Shown here: piece after piece, positions 35,837 to 47,612 of the stretch
How the letters are laid out: the number at the start of each line of letters is the position of its first letter
Position numbering within the stretch: the stretch's first letter is position 1
Origin: Alisma plantago-aquatica
Taxonomy: Eukaryota; Streptophyta; Magnoliopsida; Alismatales; Alismataceae
NCBI GenBank assembly: GCA_963693085.1
Contig: OY856413.1
Location: 747,704,556-747,768,555, forward strand
Length of the DNA stretch: 64,000 nt
Direction of reading: 5' to 3'
Program-made: the position numbers and the translations under genes
Notes under the pieces: model-generated
The model's database searches: none
What the model was told of the DNA's origin: nothing
Seen by the model: the letters and a program-made list of their open reading frames with translations, nothing else

Positions 35837-35918
35837 CTGCATATGCATGTATGTATATGTATATGTATATATATATATATCTATGTATGTATGTATGTAT
35901 ATTTATATGTATATATAC
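35757..35918. repeat. Compound microsatellite (CT)n(TA)n(TATG)n
   Basis: About 14 CT units pass into TA units and then degenerate TATG/TATA blocks. Confidence 0.95.
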
Positions 35919-36615
35919 ACACATAAACATAACCAATCACCACATACTAGTATGTATCATAAACATGCTATATCCCACAAACGATAAACATGAAATATAT
36001 AACATTAGAAATGGTTATGTCCATTATAGTGTAATTCCGTAGAGACATAAGGAATTACTACCACCAAGGTCTACATAACATGAAAAACCTATTGTTTCTA
36101 TAAATTTGTGCTTCAAGCAATTCGAGTTGATCAGTTCAACCATGGAATCAGTCGGATTGCCTCTTGGTCGGTCAGTTAGTCTGTCAGACTGGCCGTCTGG
36201 CCTCCTGTTCAACTCATGTCTACACACCTCCAAAAGGTCAGTTGGGCCACCAACTGATCAGTTCAACTCCTGTGGCAGTCCTCCTTGATCCTCCAAATGG
36301 TCTGCTAATCTTTGAGGTAGATAGTTTGTCTGGTGCTGAGCGTCATCTTTCTCATTGCAAGAAAAGAAACTATCATATTCTTATTAAAATTATTACATGG
36401 TAATGAGAAAACTCGAGTTACATTTGAGGAGAGAAAAGGAAGGAAATAATAATAATTTTACATTGGGAAGAAGAAAGAAGAGGCTCGGTGTGGAAATCGA
36501 GATACAATTGCAATAAAGAAACCATTCAAGCACACACATATATTTAGGTTATTGTCCATAAGACTAAACATCTACCATCAAAACTAATTTTAAGGTGATA
36601 TGTGTAAATTTCCTA

Positions 36616-36620
<5 letters not shown>

Positions 36621-36654
<34 letters not shown>
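36621..36654. repeat. (TA)n microsatellite
   Basis: About 16 TA units, ending at TATCAG. Confidence 0.95.
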
Positions 36655-36657
<3 letters not shown>

Positions 36658-36791
36658 TTTGGGAGGTTAGTGGTATTTAATCAGATATGCATATTAATCA
36701 TTTTAAATATTCACATCATATGTAATAAATAAAAGGCAAAAACCAAAATCTGATCATATTGGTTAAATCCCAAACCATAGTAGATTGCCAT

Positions 36792-36805
36792 GGCTCTGAT
36801 ACCAC
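36792..36805 (-). other. Primer-binding site of copia X
   Basis: The minus strand reads GTGGTATCAGAGCCA next to the LTR, the usual copia primer site complementary to initiator tRNA-Met. It fixes the orientation of X and the LTR start at 36806. Confidence 0.85.
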
Positions 36806-37213
36806 TGTTGGGAATTATGGCGACATAGTATACATTAGAAACAAATATGTATAATCAATACTCCCCATAAACTAGTGAATCATGTCAACAACTATACAAT
36901 GGGAAGGATTGTTTTACGAGATCATACTAGATCCTCGATCAAGTCCAGTGATAATTCTCTCATTGTAGTATGCGGATTTCATCAACTCGCACTTGGACAT
37001 CATCAATAAAAACTCCTAGTTGATCACCATGGACAACAACTTGACGTTGTCCTCCTACTACGAAAAGGTCTACACCTCTATGGTAGTCCACATGGACAAC
37101 CAGTAACTCCTGTCATTCTAGTAGAACATACAAGAAGGAGTTGTTCCTCTCTGTTGGTGTACTAGCACCAACTTGATCTTCCACAATTGTTCTCCCTTGA
37201 TATCCCTCCCTTT
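36806..37213 (-). repeat. Copia X 5' LTR, part 1 (left of the CACTA)
   Basis: Begins TGTTGGGAATTATGGCGACA and matches 14134-14513. It stops at CCTCCCTTT, whose TTT is the CACTA target duplication. Confidence 0.85.
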
Positions 37214-37740
37214 CACTACTACAAAAAAGGCCTTTGGCGTCAGTTATTTAGAGCCTTTAGCGTCAGTTTCTAGGCGACACCCAAGTGGGTGCCGCTAAAA
37301 GTTGACACATTGAGCGTCGATTTCTAACCGATGCCATAACCCTTCTCGCCACTGAAAACACACCAGCAAGGGAACTATAAGTGTCAGTTCTTAACGAAAA
37401 CCCTATATCATGATAAAAGATGTCAGTTATTTAACAAACACCGATGCCATAACCCTTCCTGACATCGAAAATGTGCCAGTAAGGGAACTATAAGCGTCGA
37501 TTTTTTACTAATCACCGATGTCGTAATGGGATAAAGACGTCGGTTTTATACTAATAACCGACACCATATCCCTACCAGCATGACCATGCTTCCCAATACG
37601 GTCGTGGTACCTAGCCACAATAGGCGTCGGTTCTTACAGATGACCGACGCCAACAAGGGAAAAGACATCAGTTTTTGGCTAACAACTGACGTTGTATGTC
37701 TTTGTTGTCAGTTTTATACAAATAACTGACATCTATGTTT
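37214..37740. repeat. CACTA 3' subterminal repeats
   Basis: About ten copies of GCGTCGGTT / AACCGACGCC-type motifs with decay, starting at the terminal CACTA. The segment 37585-37617 (GACCATGCTTCCCAA, then ACGGTCGTGGT) resembles the middle of the GC-rich foldback of the other CACTA copy. Confidence 0.75.
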
Positions 37741-38096
37741 TGATTTTTTTTTCTTATCACTTTGCAGGCCTTCTCTATGGCTGGTCAACAGGATGCAGAA
37801 CCTATAGTTCAGTTCTGAACTACAGGTTTACAACATCCATTGATATCAACCAACAACATGCCACAAGCCTGCAAAGTCATTCACATTCAGACACATGTAC
37901 TGATTAGATACATGTAGAAACCTACAAAGTCATTTACATTTACATTCAGTTCCATTCATTTCATCTCTTTTCACATTCAGACATTCATGTATTGATCAGA
38001 AAAAGTCATTCACATTCACACATATGACAATTCAGAAAAAGTCATTCACATTCACACAAAAATAATTATGAGAACAAAGTTTAGAAATATCATTCT
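37741..38096. other. CACTA 3' untranslated region
   Basis: Short tandem-like repetition of AGTCATTCACATTCA(GA)CA between 37860 and 38060; no gene. Confidence 0.5.
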
Positions 38097-39150
38097 TTAT
38101 TCATCATCATCATCATCATCATCATCATTGTCATCAGATACCCAATTATATTTAAAAATTCCCACTACTTGTAGGGCTTTTGCCCATTCTTCTCGTATAA
38201 CATCTAATTCCTCCCTCGTATAGGGAGTATGTACATCTAATAACTTTCCACCTATACTAAAGTCAGTTTTAAACACATGCAAAGAGAATGATGTATATAT
38301 ATAATTAATATTATATAATAAGATTGATATGTTTCATATTATCTAATGAGACTATATATAATACCTTATGTATAGTATCAATTTCCATTACAGCATATTT
38401 AATGATTTGGTCCATAAATCACATCGCATAGTAGGTACATGCCCAACCGTTGTCTTTTGTATCACACTATAAATTGAAACATATATACAAAATATTCAAA
38501 AATACAAATAAGCACATTTCACATAAATAATATATACATTGGAGTCGGGAAATTACTTTCACATTCTCCCAAATTAGTGGCTGATTCTTTTTCCTGGGGA
38601 CCTTTCCTCTAGATTTTTTGAACTCTTGTAAAGCCCTACATGTTAATGTAACACATTAAGTTGCATAATTAAATAGTAATATAATAGCAGATGTTAACGG
38701 ATATAAAAATATGAAATATTTCTCACGAGAATAATGACATTTTCATTGTGTGTCCATATAATGTATTCAATTCATTCCCCATAGGATCTAGATAATAGAC
38801 AGTGAATGTCTTGGGGACAATAACTAGTAACTCCCAATTCCTACCACTACAGGTAAGAAAGTTAAAAATTAATAACTCAAAATCAACAATAAAAATGTAA
38901 TTCTCTTAATTCCAAATTATAAATAAAGTAAACTTACTTGACATTGAATGGAGCTATTATCACCATCTTCTTATTTTTACAAAAATATTCAAAAGCAGCA
39001 TAACTGTATAAAGTAACTGAAGAAGGGTATGTATCTACAAGACTAATCAAATATGGAACCAAAAATACCACATGGGAAAATGCAAAATCTATACATATCA
39101 TGTGTAAGTGGCTGTAAAACATGTATTACATATGTATTAATATATAAGAA
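38097..39150 (-). pseudogene. Ulp1-like (C48) cysteine protease domain of the CACTA
   Basis: Minus-strand segments separated by probable introns. FAFSHVVFLVPYLISL..IIAPFNVK lies at 38943-39122. The next, near 38790-38860, contains NWELLVIVPKTFTVYYLDPMG, where the family has H-W and Y-x-D. Near 38400-38470 NGWACTYYAM stands in the place of the C-G-x-Y-V motif. The end is PYTREELDVIREEWAKALQ and a run of Asp (38097-38282). The catalytic His is replaced by Asn in my reading, so it is probably inactive as a protease. Ulp1-like domains occur in some plant CACTA and MULE elements; the role there is unknown. Confidence 0.65.
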
Positions 39151-39643
39151 ACTAGATCACCATATATAAAACAAGGTATACAGATGTATAAACAAGATCT
39201 CACCGTATCCACAGCTCTATCATAGATGTGTTTAGCCAATCATAACGAAACAACTCCAAAATATCTTATGTAAATAGCTTGTTATCGTATGATTGACCTG
39301 CATTAATACATATGCATTAATGCGTATGTAAAACTTGTATTATGTATGCATTAATACATATGCAAAAGTTGTATAAATAGATTGTTATCGTATGATTGAC
39401 TTGCAACATCCTCCAGAATAGTAACATTTATAGGGCAATTTGAATCATGTTCGCCTATCCATACTTCCATACCCCTACAATTAGGACCTAACGATGCATG
39501 CAGGTCCCTTAGAAGTCAACTTGGTACTTTAGGAGGTGGATGTGGAGGTCGAGATGTAGCAGGTGTCTTCCTTTTGACATGTATATATAATTTCAGATCA
39601 ATTGACTCATATATACACACTAACAAATTAACGTAATGCAAAT

Positions 39644-39892
39644 TTACCATACAATATTAGTATAGACGACATCTGCTTTGGGCCACATTATCACTACGCC
39701 TTCTGCCTCACCAAGTGTTTCATAATCTGGGTGGGCATATGGCAGTGGAAGATCCCTCCAATCGGGAGTATATGTATCGAGCTCACACGAACCACACCAG
39801 ATGGCACTGGAGTCCCATGGAACATCTCCCCTGGAAGGGCTGGGTAAGCATGTGCCTCTACAACGATATATTCTTGACTTTTTAGACATCAT
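39644..39892 (-). pseudogene. CACTA internal coding segment (82 codons)
   Basis: Reads ..RCRGTCLPSPSRGDVPWDSS..YETLGEAEGVVIMWPKADVV. The stretch E-T-x-G-x-A-x-G-x-x-x-x-W-P is commonly seen between the transposase-24-like region and the protease in En/Spm second-half proteins. Probably one exon; ends at intron-like AT-rich sequence on both sides. Confidence 0.5.
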
Positions 39893-40532
39893 GGCTTCAA
39901 CCCCTACAAATTTACGTAAAGAATGTTATATACATATATACATAAACATATCATATTGAAAAGACTAACTACTATATATGTCATAAAAATACTTACAGCG
40001 GACGTGCTAGGTGGTGGGTCTACATGATTACTCCCAACCTCTGCAGTAGGAGAAGAGCGACACACCACAAGTACTATATGAATGGAAGTCTGAGACGCCT
40101 TCCAGTTGCTAATTTCTTCATTGACTCTCTTATCAAGTATTTCCTCGACTCTCCTATAAAGTGCTTCCTCGACTATCTTTTCAATTAACTGATCTACCTA
40201 TACATGGATAAAAGAAATGCTAGCTTTTGATTATTGAATTCTCTTTCACAATAACATTCTAAAAAAAGAATAAGTTACCTCAGTTTGTGAAAGTCCTGCT
40301 CTTGGGACTGGTTTGCACTGTGGTGGCCCAAAGAACGCTTTGATGCCCACACCAGCGTCTGCACCCCTAACACATCCAAGATACTTTGGGTTACCTAGAT
40401 CAATTGTCAATTCATCCATTATACCCTAAGGGATGTACTTGCCTACCATCCTCTTCTCGTGCAGCTCCCGCTAATTGACATCAACAGAAATTGGTAACTA
40501 AACATAACAATAATCAATATCAATCGATTTCT

Positions 40533-41480
40533 CTAAGAGTTGAATTTTACCATTTTTGTAGCCACCTCAACAGTTGCGGGCTTCATTATATCTCCCTTCT
40601 TGTTTTGCCTCCCAGCTATCCACATAGCATGGCGAGGCAGAGGTGCGAGACCAATAGTAGAGGACTCCTGAGTAGCAGCTGACTGAGCAGTAGACTCAAC
40701 CTGTAGTCTTTGGCGAATGCCTACATAGCCTCTTGGACCCATTGTGTGGTCATGCACATTCAGTGCATGCCTTTCTCTTTGAGCATCGCTGATAGCCTTG
40801 TTAGTAAGCACATTGATTTGGTTAGCAACACTAAAGGTTAATTTTGAATAGGTGAATACATAAGAACATATATTAATTAAATTGGGAGTGGCGCTTTAGA
40901 CCTTGAATTCATCCATTTTTCTTTGGGTAACAAACTCCTCCCAGTCTTTGGTGTCCAAGTAGTTCCATTGCTCAGTGGCTGCCTTTTTCCTAAATTTATT
41001 TTTTAAAGAGAATACAAACAAAAATTATTAGTGTAGAGTTAGTCAAAAAGTGATCAATGACTAGAAATGGAAATCAATCAAGAACCTATTCTCAGCATTG
41101 CGTATGTAATCTTGGGTGAGATTTGTACTATAGTTCCTTAAGACCCTCCCACGACGTCGCATCATGCATTTATGATGCAACTTTTCATCCAGATCAAATA
41201 TACTCTACAAAATAGAATTGCTATTAACGAGTATCCTAAAAATTAGTAATCTACAAAAATAGAATTGCAAATAATAATAACTCACACATCATTCCTTCCA
41301 TACTAAGTCTTTATTCCCCTTAGGAACTTTATGCCAGGATTCAAAAATAGGACTACAATGGCTGCGAGTAAGAACCCGAAGATATGAAATAAATGAGTTG
41401 TGGTTCACTCCAACTGGATTTCCTGCATGATCGAAATCCACAGCCAGTTAGGGTCCATTGCCCCTTTGCTGTAGTAACTT
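40533..41480 (-). pseudogene. CACTA Transposase_24 (Ptta/En/Spm)-like region
   Basis: Exons on the minus strand: near 41400-41460 a N-W-L-A-V-D-F-D-H-A-G-N-P-V-G-V-N-H stretch, then around 41290-41350 a SWHKVPKGNKDLVWKE stretch. Near 41100-41200 is a region with RRRGRVLKNYSTNLTQ-like sequence, and at 40533-40811 ALNVHDHTMGPRGYVGIRQRL and MWIAGRQNKKGDI. This order is typical of the PF03004 domain. AT-rich gaps look like introns. Confidence 0.7.
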
Positions 41481-42077
41481 ATTCATCATTGTGATGCCCC
41501 TCACTTTCTCAATTTTTTTTCTTCTCATCTAGTGCCCCAATTTCTTCAGGGGGTACATCACCAACCTAAAATTTGACAAAAAAACAAACTTACAGGATAT
41601 AACTATAAATGAACATATAGATAGAAACCTCAGGGATATATTTTTATAACTTACATTGTGAGGCGGTGCATTGACATCCTCACGCTCACAATATTCATCA
41701 ACATGGTCATCAGGAGAATGCTCAACCATCTGAAAGTTCACATTCACATTGTAAAGTTCACATTGTAAAGTAATTCACATTGTAAAGTTCACATTTAGAA
41801 AAATAAAATATATAAAAAATATAAACATTCATGCCTCTAATATTGCAATATTTTATCAATTAAAAATCCTTCATTGTGATCTCTGTGCACATACAAGTCA
41901 TCATTAGCTTCAATATTTGGTGGTGTTGGCAACCCAACTGAGAATGGACTGGACTCATCATACTTATCATAGTATTGTCCTTCATCTACAGGATCTTAAA
42001 TGAACTGTCTTTTACCATGAAGAACAACCGATCATTTATCATATGCAGGATCATCGATATAAAATACTTTTTTTTGC

Positions 42078-42305
42078 CTATGATACCAATATGAATGATT
42101 CACCCTTCTTGCCAATCTTTTCAAAGTTCACTAATGTGAAATTCAATTCATCCACTATAACTCCTTTGGTGTTATCAACCCAATTACATTTAAAGAGCGG
42201 AATTCTGAAATCTATGTAGTCAAACTCCCATATGTCTTCAATGACACCGTAATATGACATTTTAGCTTCAGGTGGACTCTTATCCTTTACACTTGCTAAA
42301 AACAA
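42078..42305 (-). pseudogene. CACTA DUF4216 segment
   Basis: YYGVIEDIWEFDYIDFRIPLF and CNWVDNTKGV match the DUF4216 core that follows DUF4218 in plant TNP2-type transposases. Open for 75 codons, with a stop downstream of F-I-L-V. Confidence 0.75.
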
Positions 42306-42554
42306 TGAAGACGCTTGAAGGGTGACCCCACTGTTTTGGACAACACTCTTATCATCTTGACGCTTTGTGTAATATGAGAATCCATTTATGTCAAATCCTT
42401 AATAAGACATAACATTCAATTTTGGTTTAATGGTAAGCCATTTGATAGTTTCAGTAAGATTATCTGGTGTTTGAGATAGTTGATGTAAGACTTTATCTTC
42501 AAACCACTTAATAAATGTCTTGTTATGCTCTCTAGCAAGCCACATTGAATTGGC

Positions 42555-43280
42555 TCAAGGATAATATCTCTTGATGAAATTGGTATGTTTCTCGATATAA
42601 ACACTCACTTCTTCGATGTTGTGTAAAAAATGCAAGTGACCTTGTTCCAACTGCTCACGGTTGATTACTTTCATCTGTGATCCCAAAATTCCTTTGCCAA
42701 AATGCTCCTCAATATTCTTGTCATTAACAGGAGCTTCATTAGCACTCAGAAAGTCATTGCAAAAATCCATAACCTCTCTCGCCACATAACCCTCAATAAT
42801 ACTCCCTTCAGGCCGATAACGGTTTTGAACACCACCTTTAAAAATGCTCATGTATCGTTTAAATGGATACATCCAATGCAAAAAAATTGGTCCCAACATT
42901 TTCACTTACCTAGTAAAAAGGACAACAAGATGTACCATGCTATCAAAGAATGAAGGAGGAAAATACATCTCAAGCTGACATAGGGTAACAACCACTTCTC
43001 TTTGCAATTTATCGAGAGTATCAGGTTCAATAACATTGCTGCACAGACTGTTGAAAAAGAAACAAAGTCTGGTGATTGCAAACCTTACATGCTTTGACAA
43101 TATAGATCGAATTGCCATGGGAAATATTTGTTGCATTAGAGTGTGACAATCATGAGATTTAAGACCTATCAACTTCAGATCTTTTATTGATACCAATGTA
43201 CGGATGTTGGATGAGTAACCCTGTGGCACCTTAACATTTACCAAGCATTCACAAAAAGCTTTCTTCTCCTTTCTTGACAA
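42555..43280 (-). pseudogene. CACTA DUF4218 segment (two frames)
   Basis: The first frame (42906-43280) holds DLKLIGLKSHDCHTLMQQ, AIRSILSKHVRFAI, LCSNVIEPDTLDKLQ and YFPPSFFDSMVHLVVL. The second (42555-42905) has HWMYPFKRYMSIFKGGVQN and RPEGSIIEGYVAREVMDFC. Together they match DUF4218. A stop separates them at 42906-42908; intact relatives are continuous. Confidence 0.85.
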
Positions 43281-45080
43281 CGTGTAACAAGCGGGAGATA
43301 ATTATGTTCTCTGATCGCTACTAACTACTTCTGTTAATTCTATCCTTATTCCCATTTCACATAGGTCCATTCTAGATTTTATCCTATATTTAGTCTTACC
43401 TGGTATATTCAACAGAGTACTGATGACGCTATCACCGACATTTTTCTCAACGTGTATGACATCAATACAATGCCCGACTGCCAAAGAACTCCAATATGGA
43501 AGATCCCAAAATATTGACTACTTCTTGAATAAAGATTTGTCACTCCGTGTGTCCATCGTACATTGTGATCTCTTACCAAATTTATTGGCAAAGTCTTTTA
43601 CTCTTTCATAACCATCCTCCCCTGGTATAGGTTTAGGTGCACTCCGTTCATCATTTTGTCCATTGAATGCTTTGCGCAACCTACGATACAAATGGAATTT
43701 TGGAAGAAACCTTTGATGACTAAGATATACAGTCTTGCCTCCATGTTTTATTCATATTGAATCAATGTTCTCTTCACATATAGGACATGCTTTAGATCCT
43801 TTGACACTATATCCAGACAAATTCCCATTACTGGAAAGTCATTCACAGTACAAACCAACATAGCATGCAAATGAAATGTCTCTCTTCATAAAGCATCATA
43901 GGTCATCACACCTTCACCCCAGAGTTTCTTCAAGTCATCAGTCAGAGGTTCTAGATAAACATCGATATCATTTCCAGGTTGTTTAGGGCCCGATATCAAC
44001 AATGACAACATAACGTACTTATTTTTCATACACAACTAGGGAGGAAGATTGTATATAACAAGCATAACTGGCCAAGTGCTATGTTGGCTGCTCAATGTCT
44101 CATACAGATTCATCCCATCTGTACAAAGCCCAAGTCTTAGATTCCTGACTTCTTCACCGAATTCAGGGTACAATAAATCAATCTTCTTCCACTATGGGGA
44201 ATCAGACGCATGTCGTAGGATCCCATTATTATTTTTCTTAACATCTGCATGCCACCTCAAATTCTTCACATCTATCAGATTGGAAAACAAGCATTGAAAC
44301 TGTGGTATTATAGGTAGATACCACATCACCTTGGCAGGAGAACCAATTTTGGACTCCCCCGAAGTCGTCAATTTATATCTTGATGCACCACATTTGGGAC
44401 AATCTTTCAAATCCACATAGTCCATTTGAAATAATACACAATCATTCAGGCATGCATGTATCTTCTTGGCCTCCATTCCCATTGGGCACAACAATTTCTT
44501 TAACCGGTATGTTGAGATTGGTAGCTCGTTTCCTTCAGGAAGAATTTCTTTCAACAAAGACAACAATGACGTCAAGCTTTTGTCACTCCATCTATTGTTA
44601 GCTTTCAGCTTATACAATCTCAACACAATGCTAAGCTTTGTACACTTATAACATGTATACAATGGTATCTCAACATCATGAACAATGTTTCTAAACATGG
44701 GAGGTGGATCGGTGTGCTCTACCCCACAACTATCCAGCATCGCGTCAACGATATCTACTGGAACTGGTTCATTCACATCTACATCATTAGAGGCCATTTC
44801 TTCTTCCACACAAGCACTGCTATCGACATCCACTGATTTCATGTTTGAAATCTCTCCATGCCATCACCATTCTATATAGCCTTATACAATCATGTTGCAC
44901 ATGACATGACTTTTGATCACCAGTGCTATCTTTCAAGTTTTTACTGCAATCCCTACATGGACAATAGAACATATCTCCAGGTTGTTTCCTATGTTCCTCG
45001 AAAAATCTAATAAATTGATCAAGACCAAAAATAAACTCTGGGGTGCAGAGATTTGGAATGGACATCCATGATCTATCCAT
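43281..45080 (-). pseudogene. CACTA TNP2-type transposase, N-terminal and catalytic region
   Basis: Cuts at the terminal repeats in intact elements. ATG at 45080 opens MDRSWMSI with the cysteine-containing FYCPCRDCSKN; the frame opens into the 44192-44842 block with CPKCGASRYKL. After a stop near 44190, Transposase_21 similarity continues (NLRLGLCTDGMNL near 44120, PGNDIDVYLEP near 43950, FHLHAMLVCTVNDFPVMG near 43870), then weaker fragments to 43302. Multiple stops and a frame change near 44850 disrupt it. The introns of the family are not resolved. Copia Y lies 289 bases upstream of the ATG and may have cut it from its promoter. Confidence 0.85.
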
Positions 45081-45211
45081 TCTATGATCAAAGAGAAAAC
45101 AAGTATATATTAGAACAAGATTAGGGCCTAGGGTTAAAAGATTATGGTTTATGGTTAAAACTTTAGGGTTTAAGGTCTTATATATAATAAATGTGCACCA
45201 CCTATCCCATT

Positions 45212-45368
45212 CTTGAACACCTAATCTCACTAGTAAGTGTATAATGTGTATTGGGTTTTCAAGAAAATTTTGGCAGCATTTCCCCATTTGTTCTCTAAGT
45301 AACAAATGGAGAAATGCTGCCAAAATTTTCTTGAAAACCCAATACACATTATACACTTACATCCTCAG
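45212..45368. repeat. CACTA foldback, major part (rest at 54437-54459)
   Basis: Left arm CTTGAACACCTAATCTCAC..CCCAATACACA and right arm ..TGTGTATTGGG-complement, centre near 45302. Copia Y inserted into the outer right arm; the lost end of the arm (TAAGTGGGATTAAGTGTTCAAG) is found at 54438-54459. Equivalent to 11180-11369. Confidence 0.8.
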
Positions 45369-46559
45369 TGTTGGTATGTATGCCCTGAGAGCCAATCATG
45401 GGATGATTGGTGGGATACATTAAGATTGATTTGATAAACATCAAAGGCAAGCTTAGAATTCTTTCTGGTTCAGTCATATGAGATAGTGACATAACAGATT
45501 GAATGTCTAGAGAATGACAATACTCAATGACGTATGCTTTCAGGTTGAGGACCTGAACGATGAGATCATATGGATGCTAAGAGTTTGTACATTCTTTTTA
45601 TGTCCCTAGTTGGATGTCATTGTGGAAGGTAGATACACAACAATGACACACAAGACTATATTGTGGTGTTGGTTGATGACAGAATCTCATTAGTCATTAT
45701 ATAGAGATATCAAACCAAACACATATGTACTTGTTAGAGAACAAGTGTACCAGACAGACCCACCGTGAGTTTGACACATGGAACCATGACATGGTAGTCA
45801 CATTCAGTACTCACAGTGATGGTGGTGAGTGTGATTCTTTGACCTAAAATTACTACACTCAACACATGTCATTGGGCACACTTTGACATCATCAAACGCA
45901 GTCCTGAAACATGGGTTGTTATAAAGGTGATGATTGGGTGGCTTTGACACATGGGGCTTTTGAGAGGTGAATGTTAGATATGGAATTTGTCCCTCCTGAG
46001 GGAGTTTGATATCCAAGGCCACTTGATGAGTAGGATTAGATAGGCGTGCGAACGCATGTGTGAATCAGTATGTGATATTGATGTCATACATATCTCGTTC
46101 AATATACTCTGAGATCAAGAAAGTGAATGAACGTTGACAGGATGACTGTTCCATGCCTCGAGTTCATTCGGGATATCAGTGACAAAGGAATTATACATTC
46201 ACTGTAACACCATTCACGGATTGTAGGATTGAAAGTTATTCTCCAACTTTCTACTTTCACTTGGGTAGTACTGATGTGTGACTAGGCACCGCTCTTTGCT
46301 TGTGAATTCATAAATGTTATGGACTTTCACTGCCAACGTAAAATGGACCTGCAGGGTCACACACATAGGATTTAACCTGGAAGAGGAGTTTTGTCCACAA
46401 GCAATGTTTAGATTGATTACTAAAGGAGTTTAGTAGTTCAATTAAACACTCAGTCAATTCATAGCTCAATATCATAATGTTCAAGGTGTTGGACACATTG
46501 ATTGGAGTATCGAATTGATTGAAATCACAATTGACTCATTCTACACAATCTGCACTCCC

Positions 46560-46945
46560 GACCGATCGGCTCATGTGATGCACCGATCAGCTGAGCTTGG
46601 TGAACCGGTCGGTTCAAGTGTTGAACTGATCGGCTCAAGATCAGGGTAAACCAATTGCTTCAAGTGTTGAAACGATCGATTCAATTGGTGCAACCGAGCA
46701 AGTTGGGAAAGTAGGATTGGTGAGAATTTTCCTTTCATTTCAATTTGCCCAATTTGATTGGGAAATAGGATTGGTATTCGATACCAATTAGAAACAAAAG
46801 AAGGAAAGTCAACCGGGAACCGACCAGGACCACCAACCGACTGGTTCACTTGTGAACCGACCGGTTGAGATGTCCCAATCGACCGGTTCAGGTCCCCAAC
46901 CGACCATTTCAGTTGTGAAACGATCGGTTCAGGTTGCGAGTTGAT
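46560..46945. repeat. AACCGATCGGTT-type dyad cluster in Y 5' LTR
   Basis: Roughly ten imperfect copies of (G)AACCGAYCGGTT(C) or GATCGGCTC, spaced about 15-30 bases, upstream of the TATA box. Counterparts are at 53375-53770 and, outside the LTR, at 48050-48235. Confidence 0.75.
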
Positions 46946-47030
46946 TGCTTTTGTGGAAAATCTCGAACCCTTATACTCCTGCTTTTAGTCCCGCATTGCC
47001 CGGGATAGAGAACCCTGTCCCATGACCCTC

Positions 47031-47041
47031 CTATATATATA
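47031..47041 (+). promoter_or_regulatory. TATA box of Y 5' LTR
   Basis: CTATATATATAGGGG. The same box lies at 53867-53877 in the 3' LTR. Family relatives have TATAAATAGAGGGG here. Transcription would start about 30 bases downstream. Confidence 0.7.
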
Positions 47042-47596
47042 GGGGTATTGGGGGCTTCTCAAAGTACAACTCAGTGCAACCCGTTTCTCTACAAAGTTGT
47101 CGTTCTTTCTGGTTTTGGTAACCGAGAGAGAGCCTGAGCAAGTGCTACCCGCAAAGGGAGGTGCAGCAAGGGAAAGACAACTGCAGTTGCAACTGGAGGC
47201 AGGAGAGTGTGTTGACGACTAGTACGTCAACATGAGGGTGTGACTCCTTCCAATTCCTTGTGGGACAAGGAGATTGGAGTTCCAGGTGGTATGTGTGGAC
47301 TACTTCAGAGGCGGGAGGTTTCTGCCACTCAGGAGGACAATTGTCAATCTCGATAGTCCCGGTGAGAGGAGTCGTTAGTCCCAGTGCGACCAGGAGCTGC
47401 ACAGACACCATCCAAGACCGGAGGTGAAGACCGCGCAAGGCGCGAGGTATTGTCACCGAGCAAGCCGTGGGACAAGGTATGATTCCACAAACCATCCTTT
47501 CCTATTATATAGACATTGACGCGTTTCCTTGTTCCGGGTTTGGGGGAGAAAATTTTGTTTCCGCTTCCTTCTCTGCCTCCCCTTAAAACTCAATAG

Positions 47597-47612
47597 TGGT
47601 ATCAGAGCCATG
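47597..47612 (+). other. Primer-binding site of copia Y
   Basis: TGGTATCAGAGCCATG, one base after the LTR, complementary to initiator tRNA-Met as in most copia elements. Confidence 0.9.

Larger units (their letters stand above)
34811..36791. other. Copia X leader region with microsatellites
   Basis: About 2 kb between gag and the PBS of X (X reads right to left). No gene. Contains three TA-rich microsatellites and a foldback between the first two (listed separately). Short frames of Tyr/Ile repeats arise only from the microsatellites. Confidence 0.7.
45369..47595 (+). repeat. Copia Y 5' LTR
   Basis: TGTTGGTATG to TCAATA, 2227 bases. It is close to the 3' LTR; a ~60-base stretch near 45590-45650 is missing from the 3' LTR. 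U3 has a cluster of AACCGATCGGTT-like dyads (46560-46945). Confidence 0.93.

Noticed and set aside
35172..36042. Frames of 70-113 codons rich in Tyr and Ile
   Set aside because: They translate the TA, CT and TATG microsatellites.
38101..38130. (ATC)n microsatellite
   Set aside because: It is the reverse of a GAT run coding the Asp-rich end of the Ulp1-like exon, common in that protein family.
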